From: Tsukamurella tyrosinosolvens
Lineage (GTDB): Bacteria; Actinomycetota; Actinomycetes; Mycobacteriales; Mycobacteriaceae
Assembly: GCF_900104775.1 (NCBI RefSeq)
Contig: NZ_FNSA01000003.1
Coordinates: forward strand, 1,302,001-1,366,000
Reading direction: 5' to 3'
Length of the DNA stretch: 64,000 bases
In this document: in pieces, positions 20,356 through 29,267 of the stretch
How positions within the stretch are numbered: the first letter of the stretch is position 1
Layout of the letters: each line of letters starts with the position of its first letter
Notes under the pieces: model-generated
Told to the model about the DNA's origin: nothing
Database searches by the model: none
The model's input: only the letters and a program-made list of their open reading frames with translations
Position numbers and translations under genes: made by a program

Positions 20356-20637
20356 GGCAATAGTGTCCGACGAATGAGCGGACGCTACTTCGGCACTTAG
20401 CCATTTCCACGCCCATCAGCAACCAGCTTCGGACGTGGTGGCGCGCCGGTCTCCACATCAGGCCGAGACATCCATGCCCCCGCCGGAAACGCGGGCCCGG
20501 CAGCCGAAGCGCATACAAGCACCTTCGTCATTCGTGCGTCGCCCGCGAAAGCACCTGTGTATCACCGCAGGACAGCCCGGCGAGCACGGTAGGCCCCTGC
20601 TCTCGCGCTGCGCGAGGAGGGAATTGAAAGGAACTCC
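20356..20637 (+). promoter_or_regulatory. long 5' leader of rho
   Basis: About 280 nt without a recognised gene. It is less GC-rich than its flanks and contains an AAAGGA ribosome-binding site 5-10 nt before the rho start. An open frame from GTG 20435 ends in TGA overlapping the rho GTG (GTGA, 20638-20641); its third-position GC is low for this genome, so it is more likely leader RNA than a protein. Long rho leaders are known to serve autoregulation by Rho in other bacteria; that role here is inference. Confidence 0.5.
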
Positions 20638-22656
20638 GTGACCGAAACGGACGTGACCACCAGCCCGGAGACGGCCACCGCCACGGTCAGCACCACGCGG
20701 GCCGACGAGCGGCGTCGCTCGGGCCTCAACGGCATGGTGCTGGCCGAGCTGCGAGGAATCGCGAGCGAGCTGGGGATCAAGGGCGTCTCCGGCCTCCGCA
20801 AGGGCGATCTCATCGCCGCGATCAACGACCACGGCGGCGCCGGCGCCAAGGCCGCGCCCAAGGCGGCCAAGGCCGACGCGCCGAAGAGCGAGGCCCCGAA
20901 GGCCGACGCTCCCAAGGGCGACGCTCCGAAGGCCGAGGCGCCCAAGGGCGACGCTCCGAAGAGCGAGGCGCCCAAGGGCGACGCCCCCACGAGCGACGCG
21001 CCCAAGGCCGACGCCCCCAAGGCCGGCGCCCCCGCGGCCGAGGCCGAAGCGCCCAAGACCGAGGGCCGCCAGGCCCGCGCGCCTCGGGGTGAGAGGGCCG
21101 CCAAGGCGGACCGCGCACCGTCGGACAACGGCGACGCGAGCGCCCAGGCCGACGCGCCCCAGGGCGACGCCCCGAAGACCGAGGGCGACCAGGGCCAGCA
21201 GCAGGGCCAGCGCCGCGAGCGCAACCAGCGCCGCAACCAGAACCAGGACGGCGAGAACCGCCAGCAGGGCGATCGCCAGCAGGGCGACCGCCAGCGGAAT
21301 CAGGGCAACAACCAGGGCGGCCAGGGCCAGGGCAACCGGAACCAGAACAACGGCCCGGACGACGACGGTGAGGGCACGGGGCGCCGCGGGCGCCGCTTCC
21401 GCGAGCGCCGCCGCGGCCGCGACCGGGGCCAGAACGACAGCGAGCCGCAGGTCAGCGAGGACGACGTCCTGCAGCCCGTGGCCGGCATCCTCGACGTGCT
21501 CGACAACTACGCCTTCGTGCGCACGTCGGGCTACATCGCCGGGCCGAACGACGTCTACGTGTCGATGAACATGATCCGCCGCAACGGCCTGCGCCGCGGC
21601 GACGCGATCACCGGCGCCGTGAAGATGCCCCGCGACGGCGAGGGCAACAACGACGGCGGCGGCAACCAGGGCGGCGGGGGCGGCCGCGGCAACCAGAACA
21701 ACCGGCAGAAGTTCAACCCGCTGGTGCGGTTGGACTCGGTCAACGGCCAGGACGTCGATTCGGCGAAGAACCGGCCCGAGTTCAACAAGCTCACGCCGCT
21801 CTACCCGAACCAGCGGCTGCGCCTCGAGACCGCGCAGAACATCCTCACCACCCGCGTGATCGACCTGATCATGCCCATCGGCAAGGGGCAGCGCGCGCTG
21901 ATCTCCGCCCCGCCGAAGGCCGGTAAGACCACGGTGCTGCAGGACATCGCCAACGCGATCGCCACCAACAACCCCGAGTGCTACCTCATGGTCGTGCTGG
22001 TGGACGAGCGGCCCGAAGAGGTCACCGACATGCAGCGCAGCGTGCGCGGTGAGGTCATCAGCTCCACCTTCGACCGGCCCCCGTCAGACCACACGTCCGT
22101 CGCCGAGCTGGCCATCGAGCGGGCCAAGCGCCTCGTCGAGGGCGGCAAGGACGTCGTGGTGCTGCTCGACTCGATCACCCGCCTGGGCCGCGCCTACAAC
22201 AACTCGAGCCCAGCGTCGGGCCGCATCCTCTCCGGCGGTATCGATTCGACGGCCCTGTACCCGCCGAAGCGGTTCCTCGGCGCGGCGCGCAACATCGAGA
22301 ACGGCGGCTCGCTGACGATCATCGCCACGGCGCTGGTCGAGACCGGCTCCACCGGTGACACCGTGATCTTCGAGGAGTTCAAGGGCACGGGCAACGCCGA
22401 GCTCAAGCTGGACCGCAAGATCTCCGAGCGGCGCGTCTTCCCGGCGGTCGACGTCGCGGCGTCGAACACCCGTAAGGACGAGCTCATCATGGCCCCCGAC
22501 GAGGCGGCCGTGGTGAACAAGCTGCGCCGCCTGCTGGCCGCGCTGGACAGCCAGCAGGCCATCGACCTGCTGATCAGCCAGCTCAAGAAGACGCAGAACA
22601 ACATCGAGTTCCTCATGACCGTGCAGAAGAACAGCGGTTTCGGCGACAACGACTGA
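20638..22656 (+). CDS. rho: transcription termination factor Rho with long disordered insertion
   Basis: A 672-residue Rho, much longer than the ~420-residue E. coli protein. After the N-terminal SAP-like helices ([18 protein letters not shown]) come about 110 residues of Ala/Pro/Lys/Asp repeats built from units such as [10 protein letters not shown], then an Arg/Asn/Gln/Gly-rich stretch (about 190-265). The RNA-binding CSD-like domain restarts at [19 protein letters not shown], itself interrupted by a Gly/Asn run. The motor domain is canonical: Walker [10 protein letters not shown], Walker [14 protein letters not shown], the Q-loop/R-loop segment [10 protein letters not shown], and [13 protein letters not shown]. 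The insertion is the N-terminal insertion domain known from actinobacterial Rho, which adds RNA binding. GTG start with AAAGGA upstream. Confidence 0.97.
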   Translation: MTETDVTTSPETATATVSTTRADERRRSGLNGMVLAELRGIASELGIKGVSGLRKGDLIAAINDHGGAGAKAAPKAAKADAPKSEAPKADAPKGDAPKAEAPKGDAPKSEAPKGDAPTSDAPKADAPKAGAPAAEAEAPKTEGRQARAPRGERAAKADRAPSDNGDASAQADAPQGDAPKTEGDQGQQQGQRRERNQRRNQNQDGENRQQGDRQQGDRQRNQGNNQGGQGQGNRNQNNGPDDDGEGTGRRGRRFRERRRGRDRGQNDSEPQVSEDDVLQPVAGILDVLDNYAFVRTSGYIAGPNDVYVSMNMIRRNGLRRGDAITGAVKMPRDGEGNNDGGGNQGGGGGRGNQNNRQKFNPLVRLDSVNGQDVDSAKNRPEFNKLTPLYPNQRLRLETAQNILTTRVIDLIMPIGKGQRALISAPPKAGKTTVLQDIANAIATNNPECYLMVVLVDERPEEVTDMQRSVRGEVISSTFDRPPSDHTSVAELAIERAKRLVEGGKDVVVLLDSITRLGRAYNNSSPASGRILSGGIDSTALYPPKRFLGAARNIENGGSLTIIATALVETGSTGDTVIFEEFKGTGNAELKLDRKISERRVFPAVDVAASNTRKDELIMAPDEAAVVNKLRRLLAALDSQQAIDLLISQLKKTQNNIEFLMTVQKNSGFGDND

Positions 22657-22675
22657 CGCCGGCGAGGCCGACGAC

Positions 22676-22705
22676 GGCGCCCCACTCCCTCGGGAGTGGG
22701 GCGCC
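22676..22705. terminator. bidirectional hairpin between rho and the kinase gene
   Basis: GGCGCCCCACTCCC and its exact complement GGGAGTGGGGCGCC are separated by 2 nt, a 14-bp stem (the top pairs probably open to a 4-nt loop). It lies between the convergent rho (stop 22656) and kinase (stop 22723) genes and could serve both. No strong T-run follows on either side. Confidence 0.7.
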
Positions 22706-22722
22706 GTTCGCCTGTGCGGGGA

Positions 22723-24396
22723 CTACTGCGGCAGGTACTGCGTGATGGCCGCGGCGATCTCGGCGCCGCGGTTGCAGTCGCGGTTGCCGACCTTCTGCAA
22801 GCCGATGTAGAGCACGCCGTTCGACAGCGACTTGTACGCGGTGATGCAGTAGTCCGGCGTCGAGGTGTTGGTGCTCGGCACCGTGAAGGAGCGCCACTTC
22901 GTCGATCCGGAGACGGAGACGGGCGTCCCCGTCTCCCACGAGTTCGACGTGACGAAGGTCGCGAACTTCACGTCCGCGTTGCTGGCCTTCGAATCGGAGC
23001 CCTTGCACGCGTATTTCGCGCCGGCCTCCGTCGACCGCTGGCCAGGGTCGTCCGCGAGCGGGCTGATCCCCAGGGCCGTGATCGCGGACACCGGCAGCAG
23101 GCACGGGTCGATGTAGCCGTCCCGCACCGTCGACAGGTTGTTCGCGGGCGTCGTGGTGCTGGTCGTGACGGGTGCGCTGCTCCTACTCGTCGGCGAGGCG
23201 ACGGCCTCGTCGGAGCTCGTGCTGAACACCAGGATCGAGATCGCGGCCACCGCCACGACCGCGACCGCGGCGATCGCGCCGACCACGACGCCCTTCCTCG
23301 TGCCGCCCTGCTGCGGCGCCGGCCCGGCCAGGCCCACCGGCCCGCCCTGCCACGTGCCCTGCGGGCCCGGGACCTGGCCGGTCGAGTTGGAGATCGGGCC
23401 CGACGGCCGGGCGAACGGCTGCGAAGGCGCGCCCTGGAACGGCGGGGGAGTCGCCGGGCGGAAGCCCGCGCCGGGCGGCGGCGTCGCGACCCGCGCCGTC
23501 GGGTTCGACGGTGCCTGCCCCTGCTGCGGATAGGCGCCCGCCGCCGCGGCGTGCAGGGCCTGCGCGAAGTCGTGGCAGGTCGCGTACCGCTGCTGCGGCG
23601 ACTTCGCCATCGCCCGCGCGATCACCGCGTCGATCGCGGGCGACAGGCCCGGGCGCTGCCGCGACGGCGCCGGCGGCGGCGCCATCAGGTGGTCGCGGAT
23701 CACGGCGGTCCCGCTGCTCGCGCCGTAGGGCTTCGCGCCGGTGAGCAGCTGCACCGTCGTGCCGGCGAGGCTGTACTGGTCGCTGCGGCCGTCGACGGGG
23801 TCGCCGCTGAGCTGCTCCGGCGAGGCGTAGTCGAGGGTGCCGACCACCATGCCGACGGAGGTGAGATCGCTGTGCTCCTGCTGCTGGCGCGCGATGCCGA
23901 AGTCGCCGAGCATGACGCGCGGCGACGACCCGGTGGTGTCGATCATGATGTTGCCCGGCTTGACGTCGCGGTGCAGCAGGCCCTGGGTGTGCGCGTAGTC
24001 CAGCGCCGCGGCCACCGCGTCGACGATGGTCAGCACCTGGTCGACGGGCAGGCCGCTCGGGTTGCTCGCGAGCAGCGCCGCGGCGTCCCGGCCCGGGACC
24101 AGCTTCATCGACATCCACAGCCGGCCGTCGTCGTTGCCGCGGTCGTACACCGGGACGATGTTCGGGTGGTCGAGCCGCGCGGCCATGTCGGCCTCGCGCT
24201 CGAACCGAGCCCGGTACGTGGGGTCGTGGGAGAAGGCGGTGGGGAGCACCTTCAGGGCGTCCACGCGCGGCAGCCGCGGGTGCCGCGCCGCGTAGACCGC
24301 GCCCATGCCGCCCGCGCCCAGCAGGCGCTCCACGACGTACCCGCCGATCACGGTCCCGGCGGGCTCCACCGCAGGTCCATTGGCTGACTCGTTCAC
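22723..24396 (-). CDS. receptor-type Ser/Thr protein kinase with DUF3558-like outer domain
   Basis: A 557-residue Hanks-type kinase. The Gly-rich loop is [14 protein letters not shown], the ATP lysine K49, the catalytic loop HRDVKPGN (D144), the DFG D165, and the P+1 region [11 protein letters not shown] Pro/Gln/Gly-rich juxtamembrane linker (about 285-368) leads to one transmembrane helix (about 369-391). The external part (about 400-557) begins with a Ser/Thr linker, then [16 protein letters not shown] and further cysteines, resembling DUF3558, a domain usually found in lipoproteins. This suggests a sensor for an envelope ligand or peptide. It sits between rho and rpmE, adjacent genes in M. 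tuberculosis. GTG start with a GGGAG site. Closest relatives would be the PknD/E/F/H group, but no orthology is claimed. Confidence 0.9.
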   Translation of the reverse strand: MNESANGPAVEPAGTVIGGYVVERLLGAGGMGAVYAARHPRLPRVDALKVLPTAFSHDPTYRARFEREADMAARLDHPNIVPVYDRGNDDGRLWMSMKLVPGRDAAALLASNPSGLPVDQVLTIVDAVAAALDYAHTQGLLHRDVKPGNIMIDTTGSSPRVMLGDFGIARQQQEHSDLTSVGMVVGTLDYASPEQLSGDPVDGRSDQYSLAGTTVQLLTGAKPYGASSGTAVIRDHLMAPPPAPSRQRPGLSPAIDAVIARAMAKSPQQRYATCHDFAQALHAAAAGAYPQQGQAPSNPTARVATPPPGAGFRPATPPPFQGAPSQPFARPSGPISNSTGQVPGPQGTWQGGPVGLAGPAPQQGGTRKGVVVGAIAAVAVVAVAAISILVFSTSSDEAVASPTSRSSAPVTTSTTTPANNLSTVRDGYIDPCLLPVSAITALGISPLADDPGQRSTEAGAKYACKGSDSKASNADVKFATFVTSNSWETGTPVSVSGSTKWRSFTVPSTNTSTPDYCITAYKSLSNGVLYIGLQKVGNRDCNRGAEIAAAITQYLPQ

Positions 24397-24675
24397 GTCT
24401 TCACTCCCGGATTACTCGAGAACTCGGCCCGCTCGCTTCGCTCCCGGCGCCGGTCTGGTGACAGCTCGTAGCTAACACCGGCCGGCTTACGGCGCGCCAG
24501 TCAACCGCCAAACGTCGGCCGCATCGTGACCACGGCGGCCGCGGTCACCGGGACCCGGGAATTTCTCGAAGCCCCGTGCGTTCTGGCATACTGGAACGTC
24601 GGTATGGGTTCCGGTTCACGGTCCTGGCGCACGCCAGGGGCGACCCGGCGACCAAGAACGAGAAGGACGGCAATC

Positions 24676-24906
24676 ATGAAGCAGGGGATCCACCCCGATT
24701 ACGTGGCCACCACCGTTGTCTGCGGTTGCGGTAACACGTTCGAGACGCACAGCACCAAGGCCGACGGCCGCATCAACGTCGAGGTCTGCTCGCAGTGCCA
24801 CCCGTTCTACACGGGCAAGCAGAAGATCCTCGACACCGGCGGCCGCGTCGCTCGCTTCGAGAAGCGCTACGGCAAGCGCCCGAGCAAGGCCTCGGCCTCC
24901 GAGTAG
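24676..24906 (+). CDS. rpmE: 50S ribosomal protein L31, zinc-binding type
   Basis: A 76-residue L31 that sits at the ribosome central protuberance and bridges to the 30S head. The zinc ligands of the C+ type are present as VCGCGNTFE and [17 protein letters not shown]+ copy is normally replaced by a zinc-free paralogue under zinc starvation through Zur; no Zur box was recognised here. The ATG at 24676 follows GAAGGACGG; in-frame sequence further upstream from 24526 is non-coding. A possible CATACT -10 box at 24587-24592 would give an ~80-nt leader. Followed by a strong hairpin before prfA. Confidence 0.96.
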   Translation: MKQGIHPDYVATTVVCGCGNTFETHSTKADGRINVEVCSQCHPFYTGKQKILDTGGRVARFEKRYGKRPSKASASE

Positions 24907-24912
24907 CTGTCC

Positions 24913-24951
24913 CGCCGACGCCCGTCCTGCCCCGCAGGCCGGGCGTCGGCG
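24913..24951 (+). terminator. intrinsic terminator after rpmE
   Basis: CGCCGACGCCCG (24913-24924) pairs perfectly with CGGGCGTCGGCG (24940-24951) and the loop can extend the stem (CCTGC/GCAGG); GTTT follows. It separates rpmE from prfA. Confidence 0.75.
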
Positions 24952-25012
24952 CGTTTCACGGGCACCCGTCCCCGCACCGTCTTGACGCCCCGTCCGAGAA
25001 AGGCCCGCCGCC

Positions 25013-26101
25013 ATGAGCGCCTCGTCCCCCTCCGCGATCGACGACATCCTCGCCGAGTACTCCGGTCTCGAGCAGCAGATGTCCGACCCCGCGCTGCACA
25101 ACGACGCGGGCGCGGCGCGCAAGGTGGGCAAGCGCTTCGCCGAGCTGGCGCCGATCATGGCGACGCACCGCAAGCTGGAGGCCGCCCGCGAGGACCGCGC
25201 CGCCGCCCAGGAGCTGGCCGCCGCCGACGCGTCCTTCGCCGACGAGGTGACCGCGCTGACCGAGCAGATCGAGGCGCTCGAGCAGCAGCTCACCGACCTG
25301 CTCGCGCCGCGCGACCCGCACGACTCCGACGACGTCGTGCTCGAGGTCAAGTCGGGCGAGGGCGGCGAGGAGTCGGCCCTGTTCGCCGGCGACCTCGCCC
25401 GCATGTACCTGCGGTACGCCGAGCGCCGCGGCTGGAAGGTCGAGACCCTCGGCGCCACCTACTCCGACCTCGGCGGCTTCAAGGACGCCACGTTCGCGAT
25501 CAAGTCCCGCGGCCCCGGCGCCGACGGGTCGATCGACGGCGTGTGGGCCCGGATGAAGTTCGAGGGCGGCGTGCACCGCGTGCAGCGAGTCCCCGCCACC
25601 GAGAGCCAGGGCCGCATCCACACGTCCGCCGCCGGCGTGCTCGTCTACCCCGAGCCCGACGAGGTCGAGGAGGTGCAGATCGACGAGTCCGACCTGCGCA
25701 TCGACGTCTACCGGTCCTCCGGCAAGGGCGGCCAGGGCGTCAACACCACCGACTCCGCCGTGCGCATCACGCACCTCCCCACGAACATCGTCGTGACCTG
25801 CCAGAACGAGCGGTCCCAGCTGCAGAACAAGGCCCGCGCCATGCAGGTGCTCGCCGCGCGGCTGCAGGCCCTCAAGGAGGAGGAGGCGGAGGCCGCCGCG
25901 TCGGACTCCCGGGCCGCGCAGATCCGCACCGTCGACCGCTCCGAGCGGATCCGCACCTACAACTTCCCCGAGAACCGCATCGCCGACCACCGCATCGGCT
26001 TCAAGTCGCACAACCTCGACCAGGTCCTCGACGGCGAGCTGGACGCCCTGCTCGACGCGCTGCAGGCGGCGGACCGCCAGGCCCGGCTCGAGGCCGAGTA
26101 A
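25013..26101 (+). CDS. prfA: peptide chain release factor 1
   Basis: A 362-residue class I release factor that terminates translation at UAA and UAG. The tripeptide codon-recognition region is [14 protein letters not shown] (PAT, the RF1 form, rather than SPF of RF2), and the GGQ catalytic motif is [17 protein letters not shown] at about residues 236-252. N-terminal coiled-coil domain 1 covers about residues 1-105. ATG start with a GAAAGG site. prmC, which methylates the GGQ glutamine, follows after 6 nt. Confidence 0.97.
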   Translation: MSASSPSAIDDILAEYSGLEQQMSDPALHNDAGAARKVGKRFAELAPIMATHRKLEAAREDRAAAQELAAADASFADEVTALTEQIEALEQQLTDLLAPRDPHDSDDVVLEVKSGEGGEESALFAGDLARMYLRYAERRGWKVETLGATYSDLGGFKDATFAIKSRGPGADGSIDGVWARMKFEGGVHRVQRVPATESQGRIHTSAAGVLVYPEPDEVEEVQIDESDLRIDVYRSSGKGGQGVNTTDSAVRITHLPTNIVVTCQNERSQLQNKARAMQVLAARLQALKEEEAEAAASDSRAAQIRTVDRSERIRTYNFPENRIADHRIGFKSHNLDQVLDGELDALLDALQAADRQARLEAE

Positions 26102-26107
26102 CCCGCC

Positions 26108-26959
26108 GTGACCCGACCCACGATGCTGGCCGCCGCCGCGACGGCCCGGCTGGCGGAGGCCGGCGTCCCGTCGGCGCGGTTCGACGCGGAGGCCCTGCTC
26201 GCCGAGGCCCTCGGCATCGACCGCGGGCGCATCCCGATCGCCGACGACGCGACGCCGGAGCAGGCGGCCGCGTACGAGGCCCTGCTGGCCAGGAGGGCGG
26301 CCCGGGAGCCGCTGCAGCACATCCTGGGCCGCACGTACTTCGGGCCGCTCACGCTGGCCGTGGGCCCCGGCGTCTTCGTCCCGCGGCCCGAGACCGAGCT
26401 GCTCGCCGTCTGGGCCGCGCGCCAGGTGGGCCGCGGCGCCGCGATCGTCGACCTCTGCGCCGGCTCCGGCGCGCTGGGCCTGTACCTCGCGGCGACGGTG
26501 CCCGGCTCCCGCGTCGTGCTCGTCGAGCGCGATCCCGCGGCCCTGGACTACCTGCGCCGTAACGCCGCCGCGGCCGCGCTCGCGGGCACGGCGACGGTGC
26601 TCGACGCCGACGTGCGCGACCCGGAGCTGCCGGATCGCGTGGCGGAGCTGCTCGGCACCGTCGACCTGGTGGTCACCAACCCGCCCTACGTGCCCGAGGG
26701 CGCGGATCTCGATCGCGAGGCGGCCGCCGATCCCGCCGCCGCCCTGTTCTCCGGCGCCGACGGGCTGGACCTGATCCGCGAACTCGCGCCGCTCGCGGCG
26801 CGGCTGCTCGCGGCCGGGGGAGCGGTGGCGGTGGAGCACGACGACAGCAACGGCGCGGGCACCGCGGAGCTGCTGCGCGCCGCGGGGTTCGGCGGCGTCG
26901 CCGAGCACCGGGACCTCGCGGGCAGGCCCCGGTACGTGACTGGCAGGATGGACCCGTGA
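26108..26959 (+). CDS. prmC: release factor N5-glutamine methyltransferase
   Basis: A 283-residue methyltransferase that modifies the Gln of the GGQ motif of RF1/RF2. The N-terminal helical substrate-binding domain contains REPLQHILGRTYFG and FVPRPETELL, the SAM motif I is VDLCAGSGALGLYLA, and the catalytic NPPY is at residues 191-194 (VVTNPPYVPEGADL). GTG start 6 nt after prfA. It overlaps the next gene by 4 nt (GTGA), so the three genes form one translation-linked unit. Confidence 0.96.
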   Translation: MTRPTMLAAAATARLAEAGVPSARFDAEALLAEALGIDRGRIPIADDATPEQAAAYEALLARRAAREPLQHILGRTYFGPLTLAVGPGVFVPRPETELLAVWAARQVGRGAAIVDLCAGSGALGLYLAATVPGSRVVLVERDPAALDYLRRNAAAAALAGTATVLDADVRDPELPDRVAELLGTVDLVVTNPPYVPEGADLDREAAADPAAALFSGADGLDLIRELAPLAARLLAAGGAVAVEHDDSNGAGTAELLRAAGFGGVAEHRDLAGRPRYVTGRMDP

Positions 26960-27615
26960 GCATCGCCAGCCGCGCCTTCGACTGCACCGACCCGGAATCC
27001 CGTGCCGCGGGCCTCAGCGCCGCCCGGTCCGCGCTGAAGGGCGGCCACCTCGTGGTGATGCCGACCGACACCGTCTACGGCATCGGCTGCGACGCCTTCG
27101 ACGGCCGCGCCGTCGCATCGCTGCTCGCTGCGAAGAACCGCGGCCCCGATATGCCGGTCGGCGTGCTCGTGGGTTCCTGGAACACCATCGACGGGCTCGT
27201 CAGCCGCGTCAGCGACGCCGCCCGCGAGCTGACCCGCGCGTTCTGGCCCGGCGCGGTGTCCCTCGTCGTGGAGCAGGCGCCCAGCCTCGCGTGGGACCTC
27301 GGGGACACCCGCGGCACCGTGATGCTGCGGATGCCGCTGCACCCCGTCGCGATCGAGCTGCTGCGCGAGGTCGGGCCGATGGCCGTGTCCAGCGCCAACG
27401 TCTCCGGCCGGCCGCCCGCCGCCACGATGCTCGAGGCCCGCGATCAGCTGGGCGACTCGGTCGACGTCTACCTCGACGGCGGACCGTCCGAGCACGCGGC
27501 GCCGTCGAGCATCGTCGACCTGTCCGGGCCGCAGCCGCGCGTGCTGCGCGAGGGCGCCGTGAGCACCGCACGGATCGCCGAGGTCCTCGGCGTCACCGTC
27601 GAATCGCTGGCCTGA
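26956..27615 (+). CDS. sua5: L-threonylcarbamoyladenylate synthase (Sua5/YrdC family)
   Basis: A 219-residue single-domain YrdC-type enzyme that makes threonylcarbamoyl-AMP from threonine, bicarbonate and ATP for the t6A37 modification of ANN-decoding tRNAs. Motifs are GGHLVVMPTDTVYGIGCDA near residue 34-52, LLAAKNR near 60, and the nucleotide-binding SSANVSGRPP near 145-154. It lacks the extra Sua5 C-terminal domain. The GTG overlaps the prmC stop. The convergent Mce-associated gene ends 4 nt downstream. In M. tuberculosis the next gene is wecA (Rv1302); here about 10 kb of Mce genes intervenes. Confidence 0.95.
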   Translation: MSIASRAFDCTDPESRAAGLSAARSALKGGHLVVMPTDTVYGIGCDAFDGRAVASLLAAKNRGPDMPVGVLVGSWNTIDGLVSRVSDAARELTRAFWPGAVSLVVEQAPSLAWDLGDTRGTVMLRMPLHPVAIELLREVGPMAVSSANVSGRPPAATMLEARDQLGDSVDVYLDGGPSEHAAPSSIVDLSGPQPRVLREGAVSTARIAEVLGVTVESLA

Positions 27616-27619
27616 GCGG

Positions 27620-28237
27620 TCACTTCCCGGGGTTGACGCCGCCGACGTCGGTGATCAGCCAGTCGCGGCTCTTGTCGACCGTGACCGTGTAGAGCGTGAG
27701 GACCTCACGGGTCCCGGCCGACTGCGAGTTCGTCGAGACGACCTTCACGTAGGTGTTGACCTTGGACACCGGCCCGGACCGCGACGTCACCACCGCGTCG
27801 AGCACTGTGCCGGTCGACACCCACCGCAGCGGCTGGAGCAGCTGGTTCATCGCGCCCGCGGTCGACTCGAGCTTGGTCTTCAGCTCGGGCGAGACGCCCT
27901 TGACGAGGGCGGTGCGCCACGGTCCCAGGTCGCGGTAGTCGAAGCTCGACGCGCCCGCCGCGTACGTCGCGGCGATGTCCTCGGCCCGGGCGTCGTCCGC
28001 CGCGGCCTGCCGGGTCGCGGCCAGCTCGGTGCGCGCGTCGTCGGCGCGGCCGTTCGCACCCGCCCAGAGCACGCCGAACGTCACCGTCGACGCCAGGAGG
28101 GCGAGGGCCAGGACGGAGGCCACCACCAGTCCCGCCACGAGGCCACCGGATCGACGCGGCGGGGGAGTGGGGGCGCCGTAGGCGGGCGTGTACGCCGGGG
28201 GCGCGTAGCCGGGTGGCGGGTACTGCGGCTGATTCAC
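27620..28237 (-). CDS. Mce-associated membrane protein (second copy)
   Basis: A 205-residue protein: a Pro/Tyr-rich cytoplasmic N terminus (about 1-30), one transmembrane helix (about 34-58), a short coiled-coil segment (ARTELAATRQAAADDARAED) and an extracytoplasmic domain with FDYRDLGPWRTALVKGVS and a C-terminal WLITDVGGV. That is the plan of the Mas proteins encoded downstream of mce operons, thought to stabilise or assist the Mce complex. It shares long blocks with the preceding Mas gene, so the pair arose by duplication. A terminator hairpin stands between them, and a GATCAT box 6 nt before the GTG suggests separate initiation. Confidence 0.88.
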   Translation of the reverse strand: MNQPQYPPPGYAPPAYTPAYGAPTPPPRRSGGLVAGLVVASVLALALLASTVTFGVLWAGANGRADDARTELAATRQAAADDARAEDIAATYAAGASSFDYRDLGPWRTALVKGVSPELKTKLESTAGAMNQLLQPLRWVSTGTVLDAVVTSRSGPVSKVNTYVKVVSTNSQSAGTREVLTLYTVTVDKSRDWLITDVGGVNPGK

Positions 28238-28267
28238 GATGTCATGATCGCACGTTCACGAGAACAA

Positions 28268-28304
28268 CGAAGCGCCCGGACCCTCGCGGGATCCGGGCGC
28301 TTCG
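28268..28304 (-). terminator. hairpin between the two Mce-associated genes
   Basis: CGAAGCGCCCGGA (28268-28280) pairs perfectly with TCCGGGCGCTTCG (28292-28304) around an 11-nt loop. On the minus strand it follows the first Mce-associated gene and is trailed by TTGTT. It may end or attenuate the mce transcript before the last gene. Confidence 0.75.
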
Positions 28305-28318
28305 TCGGTGCCGGGGTG

Positions 28319-29221
28319 TCAGTTGCCGGGCGCCGGCGTGGCCGCCGGGGCCTGAGCGCCCTCGGTCGGGGCGGCCGGTGCCGGCTGGGTGGCCTGGGCG
28401 GACGGATCGGCGAGCGAGCCGCCGACGTCGGTGATCTGCCAGTCCTTGTCCTTGTCCAGCGTCACGTTGTAGACGGTGAGCACGTCGCGGCCGCTGGCGG
28501 CCTGGACGTTGGTGGCCTCCACCTTGACGTAGGCGCTGACCTTGTAGATCGGACCCGACTGCGAGTTCACCACGGCGTCCATCACGGTGCCCTTCGACAC
28601 CCACTGCAACGGCTGCAGCAGCTGGTTCATCGCGCCCGCGGTGGCGTCCATCTTCGTCTTCAGCTCGGGGGAGACGCCCTTGACGATCGCCGTGCGCCAC
28701 GGACCGAGGTCCTTGAAGTCGAAGGTCGAGGCGCCTGCGGCGTACTCCGCGGCCACCTTCTCGGCCTGCGCCTTCTCGGCGGCGGCCGCCTTCATGTCGC
28801 TGTTCTCCGACTTCTGCAGGCCCCACAGCACCCCGAAGGTGATCGACGCCGCGAGCAGCGCCAGGATCACCACGGTGATGACCACGGTGGTGACGGTCGC
28901 GCCCGCCGTCGCGCCCGCGGCCTGGGCCCGCGACGCCGCCGCGCGGGCGGACGCCTTGGGGCGACGCACCGGCGCCGGCTCGTCCGCCTCCTCGAAGTCC
29001 TCGTCCTCCTCGACCGGGGGAGCGGGGCGCTTCGCGGCGGCCTTCTTCGCGGGGGCCTTCTTCGTGGTCGAGACCTTCTCGGTCGGGGCCTCGTCCTCGA
29101 CGACCTCGTCGGTCGCGCCGGCGGTCTCCTCGGCCGCCTCGTCGACGGTGTCCTGCACGGTCTCCTCGGTCGCCGCGGCCTCGTCAGCGAGGTTCTTGTC
29201 GTCCGGGGTGGAATCAGTCAC
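28319..29221 (-). CDS. Mce-associated membrane protein (first copy) with long acidic N terminus
   Basis: A 300-residue protein. The first ~125 residues are hydrophilic: an acidic stretch (EETVQDTVDEAAEETAG), then a Lys/Ala segment (TKKAPAKKAAAKRPA) and another Glu-rich patch. One transmembrane helix follows (about 137-162), then the conserved Mas extracytoplasmic domain (FDFKDLGPWRTAIVKGVS; WQITDVGGS) and a Pro/Ala-rich tail. The GTG at 29221 is chosen because it lies between genes; the longer frame to 29308 would run into mceF. It is 46 nt after mceF and probably in the same operon. Confidence 0.87.
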   Translation of the reverse strand: MTDSTPDDKNLADEAAATEETVQDTVDEAAEETAGATDEVVEDEAPTEKVSTTKKAPAKKAAAKRPAPPVEEDEDFEEADEPAPVRRPKASARAAASRAQAAGATAGATVTTVVITVVILALLAASITFGVLWGLQKSENSDMKAAAAEKAQAEKVAAEYAAGASTFDFKDLGPWRTAIVKGVSPELKTKMDATAGAMNQLLQPLQWVSKGTVMDAVVNSQSGPIYKVSAYVKVEATNVQAASGRDVLTVYNVTLDKDKDWQITDVGGSLADPSAQATQPAPAAPTEGAQAPAATPAPGN

Positions 29222-29267
29222 TTGTCGGGTAGCCAATCGTGTCGGGGTTCGTCGGTCCGGTGGAGCG

